A stretch of 29,188 bases of DNA from Candidatus Coatesiibacteriota bacterium. Lineage in GTDB: Bacteria; JAFGND01. Below are positions 16,657 to 24,190 of this stretch, piece by piece; position 1 is the stretch's first letter, and each line of letters begins with the position of its first letter. Made by a program: the position numbers and the translations under genes. The notes beneath the pieces are model-generated. The model did not search any database, was not told where the DNA came from, and was given only the letters and a program-made list of their open reading frames with translations. The stretch covers positions 1 to 29,188 of the forward strand of contig JAFGND010000013.1 in the NCBI GenBank assembly GCA_016927185.1, given 5' to 3'.

Positions 16657-18772
16657 AAAAAGCATTCCTTGTTATTAAAACGCTTTTCTGGAATTTGAAA
16701 CCTCTTATATCTATTGAAACACTCATTTTTTTCAGGTTTTCTGGGAATGTCTTTCTGTATCTGTCTGTGGGGGGGGTTAAGTTTACTTCAAAGCTCATCA
16801 ATGGTTTATTCTTATGAAGAACACTTGCGTGAATAATTTCTGGAAGACAATTCCTGTCATAAGGCATAAGTCCTGTTTCTATAATGAAATCATCCAAATT
16901 ATTGTAATCTTTCAAATCAAGATAAATTACCAGTCTTCCGTTAAGATAAAGGAATTTGAAGAAATCCTGATCAGACCACTTCAGGTTATCAAGATAGAGT
17001 ATCTGAGTTGTGTTTGTCATGGGAGGAATTTGTATGGAAGTGATTATCAATTCATCTAATGCATCCTTTCTATCACGTCTTTTTATTTGAAGCATGACTA
17101 ATCTGTCATAAATATTCTGGTCAAAGTTTGATTTAAGATACCGGTATGAAATGATTTTGTAGCTGCTTTCTACGCAAAACGGATTGGAAAGAGCTACTGA
17201 ATAACATGAAATGGTGTTAATGTCTTCATTTCTGCTGTTTATTAAAAAATAAGAACGATTATCAGATGTTTGTAAATCGCAGTCAATAATGAAAGGATAT
17301 TTCCCAGGCTTCAAATCATAATCACTAAGTGAGTGCTCTTTGATATTCCATATTCTTATTTTGTTATTTTCAATAAAAAGTATGGAAGGCTTTCTACTCC
17401 AGTTTTCGGGTATTGTCATGAATTTTTTTATGTTAAGATTATCAGAAAGTATCTCCAGTCTATATAAAGATCCATCTCTTAATGTTGTGCTAAGGATATT
17501 TTCATTATAGAAAGAATTATCTATTCTTTCATTCCATGTAATCAGTTGCTTTGAGTAAATGAAAGCAAGATATGCAGATAAGCCAATAAGAACTCCCAAA
17601 GCATATTGAGATATAACAGACTTAATCTTGTTCCTTTTCTTGTATCTTCTTGCTGATCTCTCGAAAATATTCTCATCTGAAATCAATTGCCATACTCCAT
17701 CAATATAATAGATGCTAATTTTGTCAGCAAGATTGGGAAATTCAGTATTCAGCTTCTTGAATATTTCATCCTCTTCTTTCCTTGCAATCGAGGGGAAATA
17801 GATATTTGTTATTCCATTTTCAATGGCAGCAACTATTTTATCATAATAGTCTGCAACAGAACTGAATGAACCATCTTCATTCAAAGCTGCACTTCCTGCT
17901 ATATCCATGCTGTTTCTCAGTATAAATTCATTTTCCCCAAATTGTGATAAATATGAGATGAATGAAGTAGTCAAACCGAAGCCAAGAGAGTTTCCATGAA
18001 TACTTGGAAGGACATCCCTCATTGTGATTCTATATTTTCTTGAATCAAAGTCATCATTACGGAAATTATAATTGTTTTCAGAAAGAGTCTTTTTAGCAAT
18101 ACTTTCAGCTCTTTCCGTAAACCGTATCATTTCTGGCTTGTCACTATGCAGGATATTATCAAAAAGGAAACAGTCTGGATGATATGAATCCTCGCCAGAA
18201 ATTATTTTTAGAGGCAGACAAAAAGAGGCACCTTCAACACCAGAATCAACCAGCAAGATATTTGCATAACCGATACTTGTTTGATAAACATTGTTTGTTT
18301 TCTCTATCAACTCCTTCAGTCTTCTCAGAAGAGCATCTGGGAAATCATGCATGGAAACAAATCTATAAAAAGCTTCTCTTTGCAAATCTTTTTCCAGATC
18401 CCTTTCCTCTGTAAAATCTGAAATTTCTGGTTTATAGCCAGTCAATTCCATAGCTCTTATGTAGAAAAAGTACGAGTTTTTAAGGTTCAGACACATAAAC
18501 TCGCTATCTGCAAGCTTGAGCAAGTAAAATGACAGTATTGCATTCAAGTTATCATCAAAGTCCTTTTCATTTATCTGCTCTAATCTGTAGATGATCCTCT
18601 TCAGGACAGCTCTTGGTATCTGGGTTGTTGAATCAGTCTGCTTTATGTAAATCAGAAGTTGCAGTTTTTCTTCTTCAGACAGGTTCTTTCCTGTTTTCAA
18701 GAATCTTTCCAGCTCAACAGTAGTCAAGTACAGATTCTTCTGCAGGATGTTAATGGAACTTCTTTCTTTCAC
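16649..18772 (-). CDS. Single-pass membrane protein with Lon-like (S16) domain lacking the catalytic lysine
   Basis: From the GTG at 18772 this is 707 residues. Order: a helical N-terminal region (about 1-160); an S16-like domain (about 165-360) with NILLVDSGVEGASFCLPLKI, a helix, and IHGNSLGFGLTTSFISYLSQ, where Ser262 matches the Lon nucleophile; then a membrane helix (about 390-406) and a 300-residue beta-rich C-terminal domain, probably outside. In Lon the catalytic Lys lies in GGLKEK; here the matching segment is VADYYDK, so the Lys is replaced by Tyr310, with Lys312 two residues on. No AAA ATPase domain is present. The start is uncertain: the frame stays open to 18967 through the preceding terminator, and TTG at 18808, 18796 or 18727 are alternatives. 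Confidence 0.7.
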   Translation of the reverse strand: MKERSSINILQKNLYLTTVELERFLKTGKNLSEEEKLQLLIYIKQTDSTTQIPRAVLKRIIYRLEQINEKDFDDNLNAILSFYLLKLADSEFMCLNLKNSYFFYIRAMELTGYKPEISDFTEERDLEKDLQREAFYRFVSMHDFPDALLRRLKELIEKTNNVYQTSIGYANILLVDSGVEGASFCLPLKIISGEDSYHPDCFLFDNILHSDKPEMIRFTERAESIAKKTLSENNYNFRNDDFDSRKYRITMRDVLPSIHGNSLGFGLTTSFISYLSQFGENEFILRNSMDIAGSAALNEDGSFSSVADYYDKIVAAIENGITNIYFPSIARKEEDEIFKKLNTEFPNLADKISIYYIDGVWQLISDENIFERSARRYKKRNKIKSVISQYALGVLIGLSAYLAFIYSKQLITWNERIDNSFYNENILSTTLRDGSLYRLEILSDNLNIKKFMTIPENWSRKPSILFIENNKIRIWNIKEHSLSDYDLKPGKYPFIIDCDLQTSDNRSYFLINSRNEDINTISCYSVALSNPFCVESSYKIISYRYLKSNFDQNIYDRLVMLQIKRRDRKDALDELIITSIQIPPMTNTTQILYLDNLKWSDQDFFKFLYLNGRLVIYLDLKDYNNLDDFIIETGLMPYDRNCLPEIIHASVLHKNKPLMSFEVNLTPPTDRYRKTFPENLKKMSVSIDIRGFKFQKSVLITRNAFYD

Positions 18773-18834
18773 TAGTTTAAGCAGATTGATATTCAATGGT
18801 TTTGTCAAGGATAATGTAAAAACATTTTTAAGAC

Positions 18835-18866
18835 AAAAAAAAGGGGTGCCTGAAACACCCCCCTTT
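18835..18866 (-). terminator. Rho-independent terminator after the DUF4878-like lipoprotein gene
   Basis: On the minus strand a GGGGTG stem pairs with CACCCC around a 7-base loop, extended by flanking A/T pairs, and is followed by eight T. It lies 18 bases beyond the lipoprotein stop and before the Lon-like gene, so the two are probably separate transcription units. Confidence 0.85.
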
Positions 18867-18884
18867 AGACGTCTTAACAGAGAT

Positions 18885-19457
18885 TTATTTCTTCTCTGGA
18901 GCTTTCTTTGGTTCTTCTTTCTTTGGCTCTTCCTTCTTGCCTTCGTCCTTTGTTTCTGGAATATCAACCTTTTTCAAATCAGGTTGATCAGGTTGATTCT
19001 TCATCTGCTCTGACATCTGTTTCAGCTGCTTGACAGCTGCAACTGCCTGATCAAGCTTCATATTGATAACCCATTTGCCATCTTCTTTTACAAGCTCTAT
19101 CTTGTCTTTCTTGTCTGCGCCTTTTTCATCTTTTGCAGTAATTTCAACTGTAGCTTTATCGCCTTCAACTGTTTCGTTGCCTAAGGAAACATTAGCTGTC
19201 TGTTTTTTTAATGCCTCACCAAGATCAAAATCCTTTGCAGCTCCTGAATCTTTTTTCTTAAGTTCATCCATCATAGTCTTGATTTCCTTGAATGCTTCCT
19301 GGTCTGCTTTGCGGCAAAGCTGCATTGCAGAATCAACATTCCCTGATTTTGCTTTGTCTATGAATTCTTGAACCGTTGCTTTTGGACTTCCCCCTCCGCA
19401 TGATATTAATGCAAAAACAAAAGCCAAGGCTAAAACAACTACTACTAACCGCTTCAT
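18885..19457 (-). CDS. DUF4878-like lipoprotein
   Basis: A 190-residue lipoprotein. The signal peptide MKRLVVVVLALAFVFALISC ends in a lipobox with Cys20. A domain of the DUF4878/NTF2-like type follows (PKATVQEFIDKAKSGNVDSA at the start, then KIELVKEDGKWVINMKLDQ). The end is a Lys/Glu/Pro-rich tail (EEPKKEEPKKAPEKK). The ATG at 19457 has AGGAGG 8 bases upstream; the longer frame is not needed. It is probably anchored in the outer or inner membrane; its role is unknown. Confidence 0.85.
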   Translation of the reverse strand: MKRLVVVVLALAFVFALISCGGGSPKATVQEFIDKAKSGNVDSAMQLCRKADQEAFKEIKTMMDELKKKDSGAAKDFDLGEALKKQTANVSLGNETVEGDKATVEITAKDEKGADKKDKIELVKEDGKWVINMKLDQAVAAVKQLKQMSEQMKNQPDQPDLKKVDIPETKDEGKKEEPKKEEPKKAPEKK

Positions 19458-19495
19458 TAAACTACCTCCTGAAAAGCTTTTATGATTCAGCAATC

Positions 19496-19524
19496 TATAT
19501 ATCTGCTAAATCATCGTTCTGTAA
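19496..19524 (-). promoter_or_regulatory. Candidate sigma-70 promoter of the lipoprotein gene
   Basis: Minus strand: TTACAG (19524-19519), a 17-base gap, then TATATA (19501-19496). It lies about 40 bases before the lipoprotein ATG. Spacing is right but both boxes deviate from consensus. Confidence 0.35.
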
Positions 19525-19673
19525 CAAATTTTAGTACTTTTAATATTAAAACTATAGCTGCTGCAATAGTTAAATATAGGTTTTTAAGTCAAGATATTAT
19601 ATTTCTGAAACCAGAAAACCTTTCTAAATAATAATCAAAAAGAATCTCACACCAAATTTCAGTCTTAAATAAT

Positions 19674-21632
19674 TCACCTTAAACACAAAATCCTCTTCGA
19701 AATAGTCTTTTTATCTGATTTCAACCTCAGTATATAGATACCTGTACTCAGAAAAGAAGTATTCAAATCAATTGCCTTGTGATTTCCCTTGATTATTCCC
19801 TTGAAAACCTCATTCAGTTTTCTTCCATCTATGCTGAAAACAGACAACTCAACTTCTTTTCCTTTATTATTGCATGATAAGGCAATTTTAAGTCTGTCTT
19901 TGAAGGGATTTGGGCATGCAGAAATATAGAGGTTATCTGGTATCTTTTTAGCTGTCATAGCATAATTGTCAAAACCAAATTCCTTTCCCTGATGAGTCTC
20001 CAGCAACCATTCATACGGATCTATCTGCATTCTAAGTGGTGTGAATCCGAGCGAGAAAGTATCAACCTTGCTTATCTCATTCAACCTGAAAACAATCAAT
20101 GTATCTTTTTCGGAATTGGAGAACTTGAGTTCTATGGGAATGTCATAAACAGGAGCATTGGCATGTGTCTGAGTTTGTGTCTGTTCTATTTTTACATAAG
20201 TTCCAGAACCGAAATCATGCCATTCAAAAACCAAAGTAGGATAACCGGGTTTATATACCCACTGATCAAAAAAGGTTGTCAAATTTTTACCTGAAGTTGC
20301 TTCCATTGAAGCCTTGAACTCATCGGTTACTGCATTGGTGTATAAGAACTTGTTATAATAATCCCTCATACCTTTGAAGAAAAGGCTGTCTCCAAGCTCA
20401 TGTCTCAACATATGAAGAACCCAGGCACCTTTTTTGTAGTTTATATAATTATATGTTTCTGAATACCAGCCATATACAGCCCAATCCCATGCATGGGAGT
20501 AATTTACAATATATCTTGTGAAATCCTTCATATAGTTTCTGAAAGCTGTTGTATCGTTGGTATCCCAGAAAAGGTATAGAGGTTCACAATATGATGCAAA
20601 ACCTTCATTCAGCCATACATCCTTGAATGTCCCGCATGTCACTGCATCTCCGAACCACATATGAGATACTTCGTGAGCCAGCAATTGAACATCCCAGTTG
20701 TTTCTTCCATTAATGAATGCCTTATGTATGAATACAAGGGTCTGATTTTCCATACCACCCTGGAACTGGAGCATCTCAGCGAACCCGAATTTTTCATTCG
20801 GAAATGGATATGGTGCAAAAAGCTCCTCGTAACATTGCAGCATATTGTTGGTATTCTGGAAACTTACTCTTGCATTCGCAGAATCCTCGGGAAAGACATA
20901 ATGTTTTATGGGCATTCCTTTATAAGTATCATTCAGTTCTACCAGATCTCCTGCTACAAAAGCAATAAGATAATTAGCAATTGGATAACTCACTTCCCAG
21001 TGATATGTCTTGAGAGTGTCTTCCTGGATTATTTCCTTAAGAACGCCGTTTGATGCAGCAAAATAACCTGAGTTAACCTTTATATACAAATCAACCAGAA
21101 CTTTGTCATCCGGGACATCATGACATGGATACCAGTGTCTGTTAAGCTCAGGAGCTCCAAATGTGTCTACGAAATTGGGAATGCTGCTTCCATTTCTTTT
21201 ATGAAAGTACATTCCCTCCTTAGGGGTGCATTTGAAGGTTATTGATAGATTTATGGTGTCTCCTTGATTATAAGAATGTGGTAAATCCATGGCAAGCTTG
21301 CCATTTATCTCATCAAGGTGGAAATTGCATGTAGTATCATTACATGTAACTTCCTGAATTTCTGAATCAAAGGTGTCAAAAACAACCTGATTAAGTCCAT
21401 TCTGTTCAATCAAGGTTTTTGCTGTTATTTGCCCATCATGCGAGGAATTATCGAAATTCACTTTTGTATTAAGATCATAATGTATTACATTGAAAGGATA
21501 ATCACCTTCATGCTGAATCATCTTTTTCCTTGCTTTCGAATTCAGGAAATCTTTACCCTTTAAACTTATCAAATCGGTTTTCATGCTTAATGAGGATGAC
21601 AGGAAAAGAATGATGATTAACGATCTAAGCAT
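19674..21632 (-). CDS. Secreted M1-family zinc aminopeptidase with C-terminal sorting domain
   Basis: This 652-residue peptidase would remove N-terminal residues from peptides outside the cell. It has a signal peptide (about 1-17), the N-terminal beta domain of the M1 family, the GGMEN exopeptidase motif (292-296), and the zinc site HEVSH at 320-324 with Glu343 in WLNEGFASY as third ligand. All key residues are intact. The last 75 or so residues (from ACPNPFKDRLKIAL through LNTSFLSTGIYILRLKSD to KRILCLR) are a type A C-terminal sorting-like domain, as found in proteins exported by type IX secretion in FCB bacteria. The long C-terminal ERAP-type domain is absent, as in other short bacterial M1 enzymes. 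Confidence 0.93.
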   Translation of the reverse strand: MLRSLIIILFLSSSLSMKTDLISLKGKDFLNSKARKKMIQHEGDYPFNVIHYDLNTKVNFDNSSHDGQITAKTLIEQNGLNQVVFDTFDSEIQEVTCNDTTCNFHLDEINGKLAMDLPHSYNQGDTINLSITFKCTPKEGMYFHKRNGSSIPNFVDTFGAPELNRHWYPCHDVPDDKVLVDLYIKVNSGYFAASNGVLKEIIQEDTLKTYHWEVSYPIANYLIAFVAGDLVELNDTYKGMPIKHYVFPEDSANARVSFQNTNNMLQCYEELFAPYPFPNEKFGFAEMLQFQGGMENQTLVFIHKAFINGRNNWDVQLLAHEVSHMWFGDAVTCGTFKDVWLNEGFASYCEPLYLFWDTNDTTAFRNYMKDFTRYIVNYSHAWDWAVYGWYSETYNYINYKKGAWVLHMLRHELGDSLFFKGMRDYYNKFLYTNAVTDEFKASMEATSGKNLTTFFDQWVYKPGYPTLVFEWHDFGSGTYVKIEQTQTQTHANAPVYDIPIELKFSNSEKDTLIVFRLNEISKVDTFSLGFTPLRMQIDPYEWLLETHQGKEFGFDNYAMTAKKIPDNLYISACPNPFKDRLKIALSCNNKGKEVELSVFSIDGRKLNEVFKGIIKGNHKAIDLNTSFLSTGIYILRLKSDKKTISKRILCLR

Positions 21633-21693
21633 TGCAACTCCTTTTGAATTTCACGATTCAAGAAAAAAAAGCATGGAAAAAAGCAAGGTATTT

Positions 21694-22542
21694 CTATGGT
21701 CCATAGAACAAGAGATAGAATTTAGTATCGGGATAGATTTTAACGGCAGGCATCGGGAAATGCCATCCATTGAAAAGCGATTTTGTTCTTTTCAAGAATT
21801 TCGATTTCCCTGGAAGAGCTTCAAGATTTAAATCAAGCCCAACATATAATTCCCTGTGCTCCATTGCATCCCTTATCTCAGAATGTCTTGTAGTTCCATA
21901 CCCAAAAGCTAGATTCAACCATTCAGGCCACGGATTCTCGAAAGGCAATACTTTGGCAAGATCAGCTGATAACCAGTAAGTCATTCCTCCATAATCCCAT
22001 ACGAAATCAATATTTTTTTCATCTTTTTCATCAGATTTCCAGTAATTGTATTTCAGATTATAATGTTTCAATTGAGGAATTTTCTTTTGCATGAATGGAT
22101 ACCAAGCTCCCAGAGTATTAGACAGGATATCAACCTTGCTGAAACCATGTTCTGGCGTATATGCATCTTTCATCTCTATGCCAAACAAGAATAATGTTGA
22201 AATTGACGGCCCTATATACTCTGGATAAGGTTTTGGCAAATTCCAGAACTCGGTTGTAGTAGTAAATAACTTGCTAATCTCCATTCCTACATAAATATGA
22301 CCCAGGTGATCTATATTCTTATATCTCATTTCTCTATTAGTGGTTTCCCAGTGGAAAGAGCCGGTTTGTTTCCACCATGATTTTTGCAGACCTGGCCAGA
22401 GATAAATCAAGGTACCTCCCAAAACCAATGTTGTGCCTCCTACTGCAATCCAGTTAAGTCCTTTATTATCAAGGGAATCTGCATCTGAGGCTATCAGATT
22501 TGAATTGAGAAAAAACAGGCAAAATAATATTTTTAAATTCAT
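21694..22542 (-). CDS. DUF2279-like secreted/periplasmic protein
   Basis: A 282-residue protein with a signal peptide (MNLKILFCLFFLNSNLIASD) and a hydrophobic segment near residues 31-52. The DHLGHIYVGMEISKLF, GIEMKDAY and FSKVDILSNTLGAW segments resemble the DUF2279 (YfiM-like) family. The ATG at 22542 is preferred because the longer frame (to 22590) would begin inside a perfect hairpin. It ends with an aromatic segment typical of outer-membrane-associated proteins. The function is unknown. Confidence 0.7.
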   Translation of the reverse strand: MNLKILFCLFFLNSNLIASDADSLDNKGLNWIAVGGTTLVLGGTLIYLWPGLQKSWWKQTGSFHWETTNREMRYKNIDHLGHIYVGMEISKLFTTTTEFWNLPKPYPEYIGPSISTLFLFGIEMKDAYTPEHGFSKVDILSNTLGAWYPFMQKKIPQLKHYNLKYNYWKSDEKDEKNIDFVWDYGGMTYWLSADLAKVLPFENPWPEWLNLAFGYGTTRHSEIRDAMEHRELYVGLDLNLEALPGKSKFLKRTKSLFNGWHFPMPAVKIYPDTKFYLLFYGP

Positions 22543-22548
22543 ATTAAC

Positions 22549-22581
22549 AATAAAGCCTATCTTAACATGATAGGCTTTATT
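22549..22581 (-). terminator. Perfect 13-bp hairpin between the OmpA-like and DUF2279 genes
   Basis: AATAAAGCCTATC (22549-22561) and GATAGGCTTTATT (22569-22581) are perfectly complementary around a 7-base loop. It follows the OmpA-like stop by 23 bases. A weak T-rich tail (TTATTGTT) suggests an intrinsic terminator on the minus strand, though the T-run is poor. It may instead be a transcript-stabilising or attenuating hairpin ahead of the DUF2279 gene. Confidence 0.65.
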
Positions 22582-22604
22582 CAAGTTCATGGGAGTTCTT
22601 CTAT

Positions 22605-23426
22605 TTAATTATTCCCGAAATCATCATCGTCATCATTCTTGTCTTTATTTTTGTCTTTATTCTTGTCCTTCTTGTTCTTGTCTTTCTTGTTAGTATCCCT
22701 GACAACAACTTTTCCACTATCAGGTTCATAAGGCGGTGGAACAACTCTTGGAATCATATCACCATATAATCCCTCAAGGTTTGGCAATAGCATAATCTCA
22801 ATTCTTCTGTTTTTTGCCCTGCCTTCAAGATCATCATTTCTGGCAATTGGATAGTATTCACTGAAACCGGAAGCTGATAATCTTAGTGGAGACATGCCAT
22901 GTTCAATCAAGTACTTGCATACAACAAGGGCTCTTGAAGAACTCAAATCCCAGTTGGATGGGAATTTGGCTGTCCTGATAGGTTTGTTATCTGTATGTCC
23001 TGCTACCTGCCAATCCCTGTCAGTTTCTACAAGTATTTTTGCAGTTCTTTCAAGAACATCTCTTCCTTCCTTTTTCAATTCGGTTTTTCCGGGATCAAAC
23101 AATATATCCTCTGCAAGTTTTACAACAACTCTGCCCCTGATAAGGATAAGCTCCACCTTTTTTGCCCTTATCAAATCTCTGAAACTTTCCTGCAATTTCT
23201 TCAGTTCTGCAGAAGATATTGAATCCCTTCTTGCCAGCAATCTGTTTTGCTCCCTTAGTTCATTAATTTCATTTTTCATGCTTTCGCTTTGTTGCCTGCA
23301 TTCATCTCTTTCACGCATGTATTGGTCGCGCTCTTCTTTCAGTTTGTCATAATCACTTTGTCTTATACATGAAGTAAGGTTTAATGCAAGCAATAGCATA
23401 ACTGTTAGAATCAATGTTTTTCGCAT
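22605..23426 (-). CDS. OmpA/MotB-domain lipoprotein
   Basis: A 273-residue envelope protein that ties the outer membrane to peptidoglycan. The lipobox LTSC gives the lipidated Cys20, followed by a coiled coil (about 24-90) and an OmpA-like peptidoglycan-binding domain (about 92-215). The domain is marked by ILFDPGKTELKKEGRDVL, VAGHTDNKPI, NWDLSSSRALVV and RAKNRRIEIML. The tail is low complexity, alternating Lys/Asp/Asn with a poly-Asp end. The ATG at 23426 has GAGAGG 5 bases upstream; the GTG two codons earlier overlaps that site. Confidence 0.93.
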   Translation of the reverse strand: MRKTLILTVMLLLALNLTSCIRQSDYDKLKEERDQYMRERDECRQQSESMKNEINELREQNRLLARRDSISSAELKKLQESFRDLIRAKKVELILIRGRVVVKLAEDILFDPGKTELKKEGRDVLERTAKILVETDRDWQVAGHTDNKPIRTAKFPSNWDLSSSRALVVCKYLIEHGMSPLRLSASGFSEYYPIARNDDLEGRAKNRRIEIMLLPNLEGLYGDMIPRVVPPPYEPDSGKVVVRDTNKKDKNKKDKNKDKNKDKNDDDDDFGNN

Positions 23427-23707
23427 ACCCACCTCTCAAATTAAATATTCTTATTTTAATTAAGTATAGTTCAAGCAATAATACTGCATTTCTTTGTCAA
23501 TTAAAAAAAAACCTCATGCTCATAACATTATAAATAGATATCATTTTGGCATTGAAGTTAAAAAGAAGATGACAAGTCTGTCTTTTCAGTAAGATTTACA
23601 AAGTTGACTTTAAATAAATCTTTTTCAATAAGGTAGAGAAAATTTGATTTTAACTCACTTATCAATTCAATAAAAAGAAGCCTTGACCGTAATTAATATA
23701 ATTTTAA

Positions 23708-24190
23708 ATGCCTATCTCAGTCATGATAAAAAAGTTATCCACATTTATTTTAATGTTTTGTATTTCTTCAATTTCAGGGGCTTCTGTCCCCAAACTACCT
23801 TCTCACGACTATATTATTGACAAGGATGGAAATCTTGTAATGTGGGTTTATATATGGGGTGAAGTAGAGAGACCTGGAGGAGTACAAGTTTTCGATAGTT
23901 CCACCTTGATTCAGGCAATTTCTCTGACTGGAGGACCAACAGATAATGCTGATCTCCAGCATGTTAGATTGACAAGAAAAAACTCCAGCAAGGAGAGGAT
24001 TCTTGATCTGGAAGAATATCTGAAGACAGGTTCTGACAAGGTGAACATAATCCTTAAACCTGGGGATGTTATATATATTCCCAAGAACAAGGGATATGAA
24101 TGGAAAAGGATTATTGGTTATATTGCTGACGTTGCAACAATTGTAACCTTATTTCTCCTTATAAGAGATGAAGCAGTCAAGGGACAATGA
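23708..24190 (+). CDS. SLBB-domain exopolysaccharide export-type mini-protein
   Basis: A 160-residue protein with a signal peptide (about 6-25), one SLBB domain (about 45-130), and a C-terminal membrane helix (about 138-153). SLBB features are VYIWGEVERPGGVQVFDSST, AISLTGGPTDNADL and ILKPGDVIYIPKN. SLBB domains occur in Wza-type polysaccharide exporters, but here the polysaccharide-export domain and the second SLBB are missing, so it is probably not a full channel. Neither the ATG at 23708 nor that at 23723 has a clear ribosome site. The stop overlaps the next gene's ATG (ATGA), so it is coupled to the Wzz/BY-kinase. Confidence 0.85.
   Translation: MPISVMIKKLSTFILMFCISSISGASVPKLPSHDYIIDKDGNLVMWVYIWGEVERPGGVQVFDSSTLIQAISLTGGPTDNADLQHVRLTRKNSSKERILDLEEYLKTGSDKVNIILKPGDVIYIPKNKGYEWKRIIGYIADVATIVTLFLLIRDEAVKGQ

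Noticed and set aside
18773-18967. N-terminal extension of the Lon-like gene
   Set aside because: The frame is open to 18967, but this part reads through a strong terminator and the 3' end of the lipoprotein gene, giving an artificial Lys/Arg-rich sequence.
19602-19617. TTTCTG/CAGAAA hairpin as terminator of the M1 peptidase gene
   Set aside because: The stem is only 6 bp and AT-rich, and no T-run follows on the minus strand.
22543-22590. Longer start for the DUF2279-like protein
   Set aside because: The extra 16 codons lie in the perfect hairpin, and the signal peptide is complete from the ATG at 22542.
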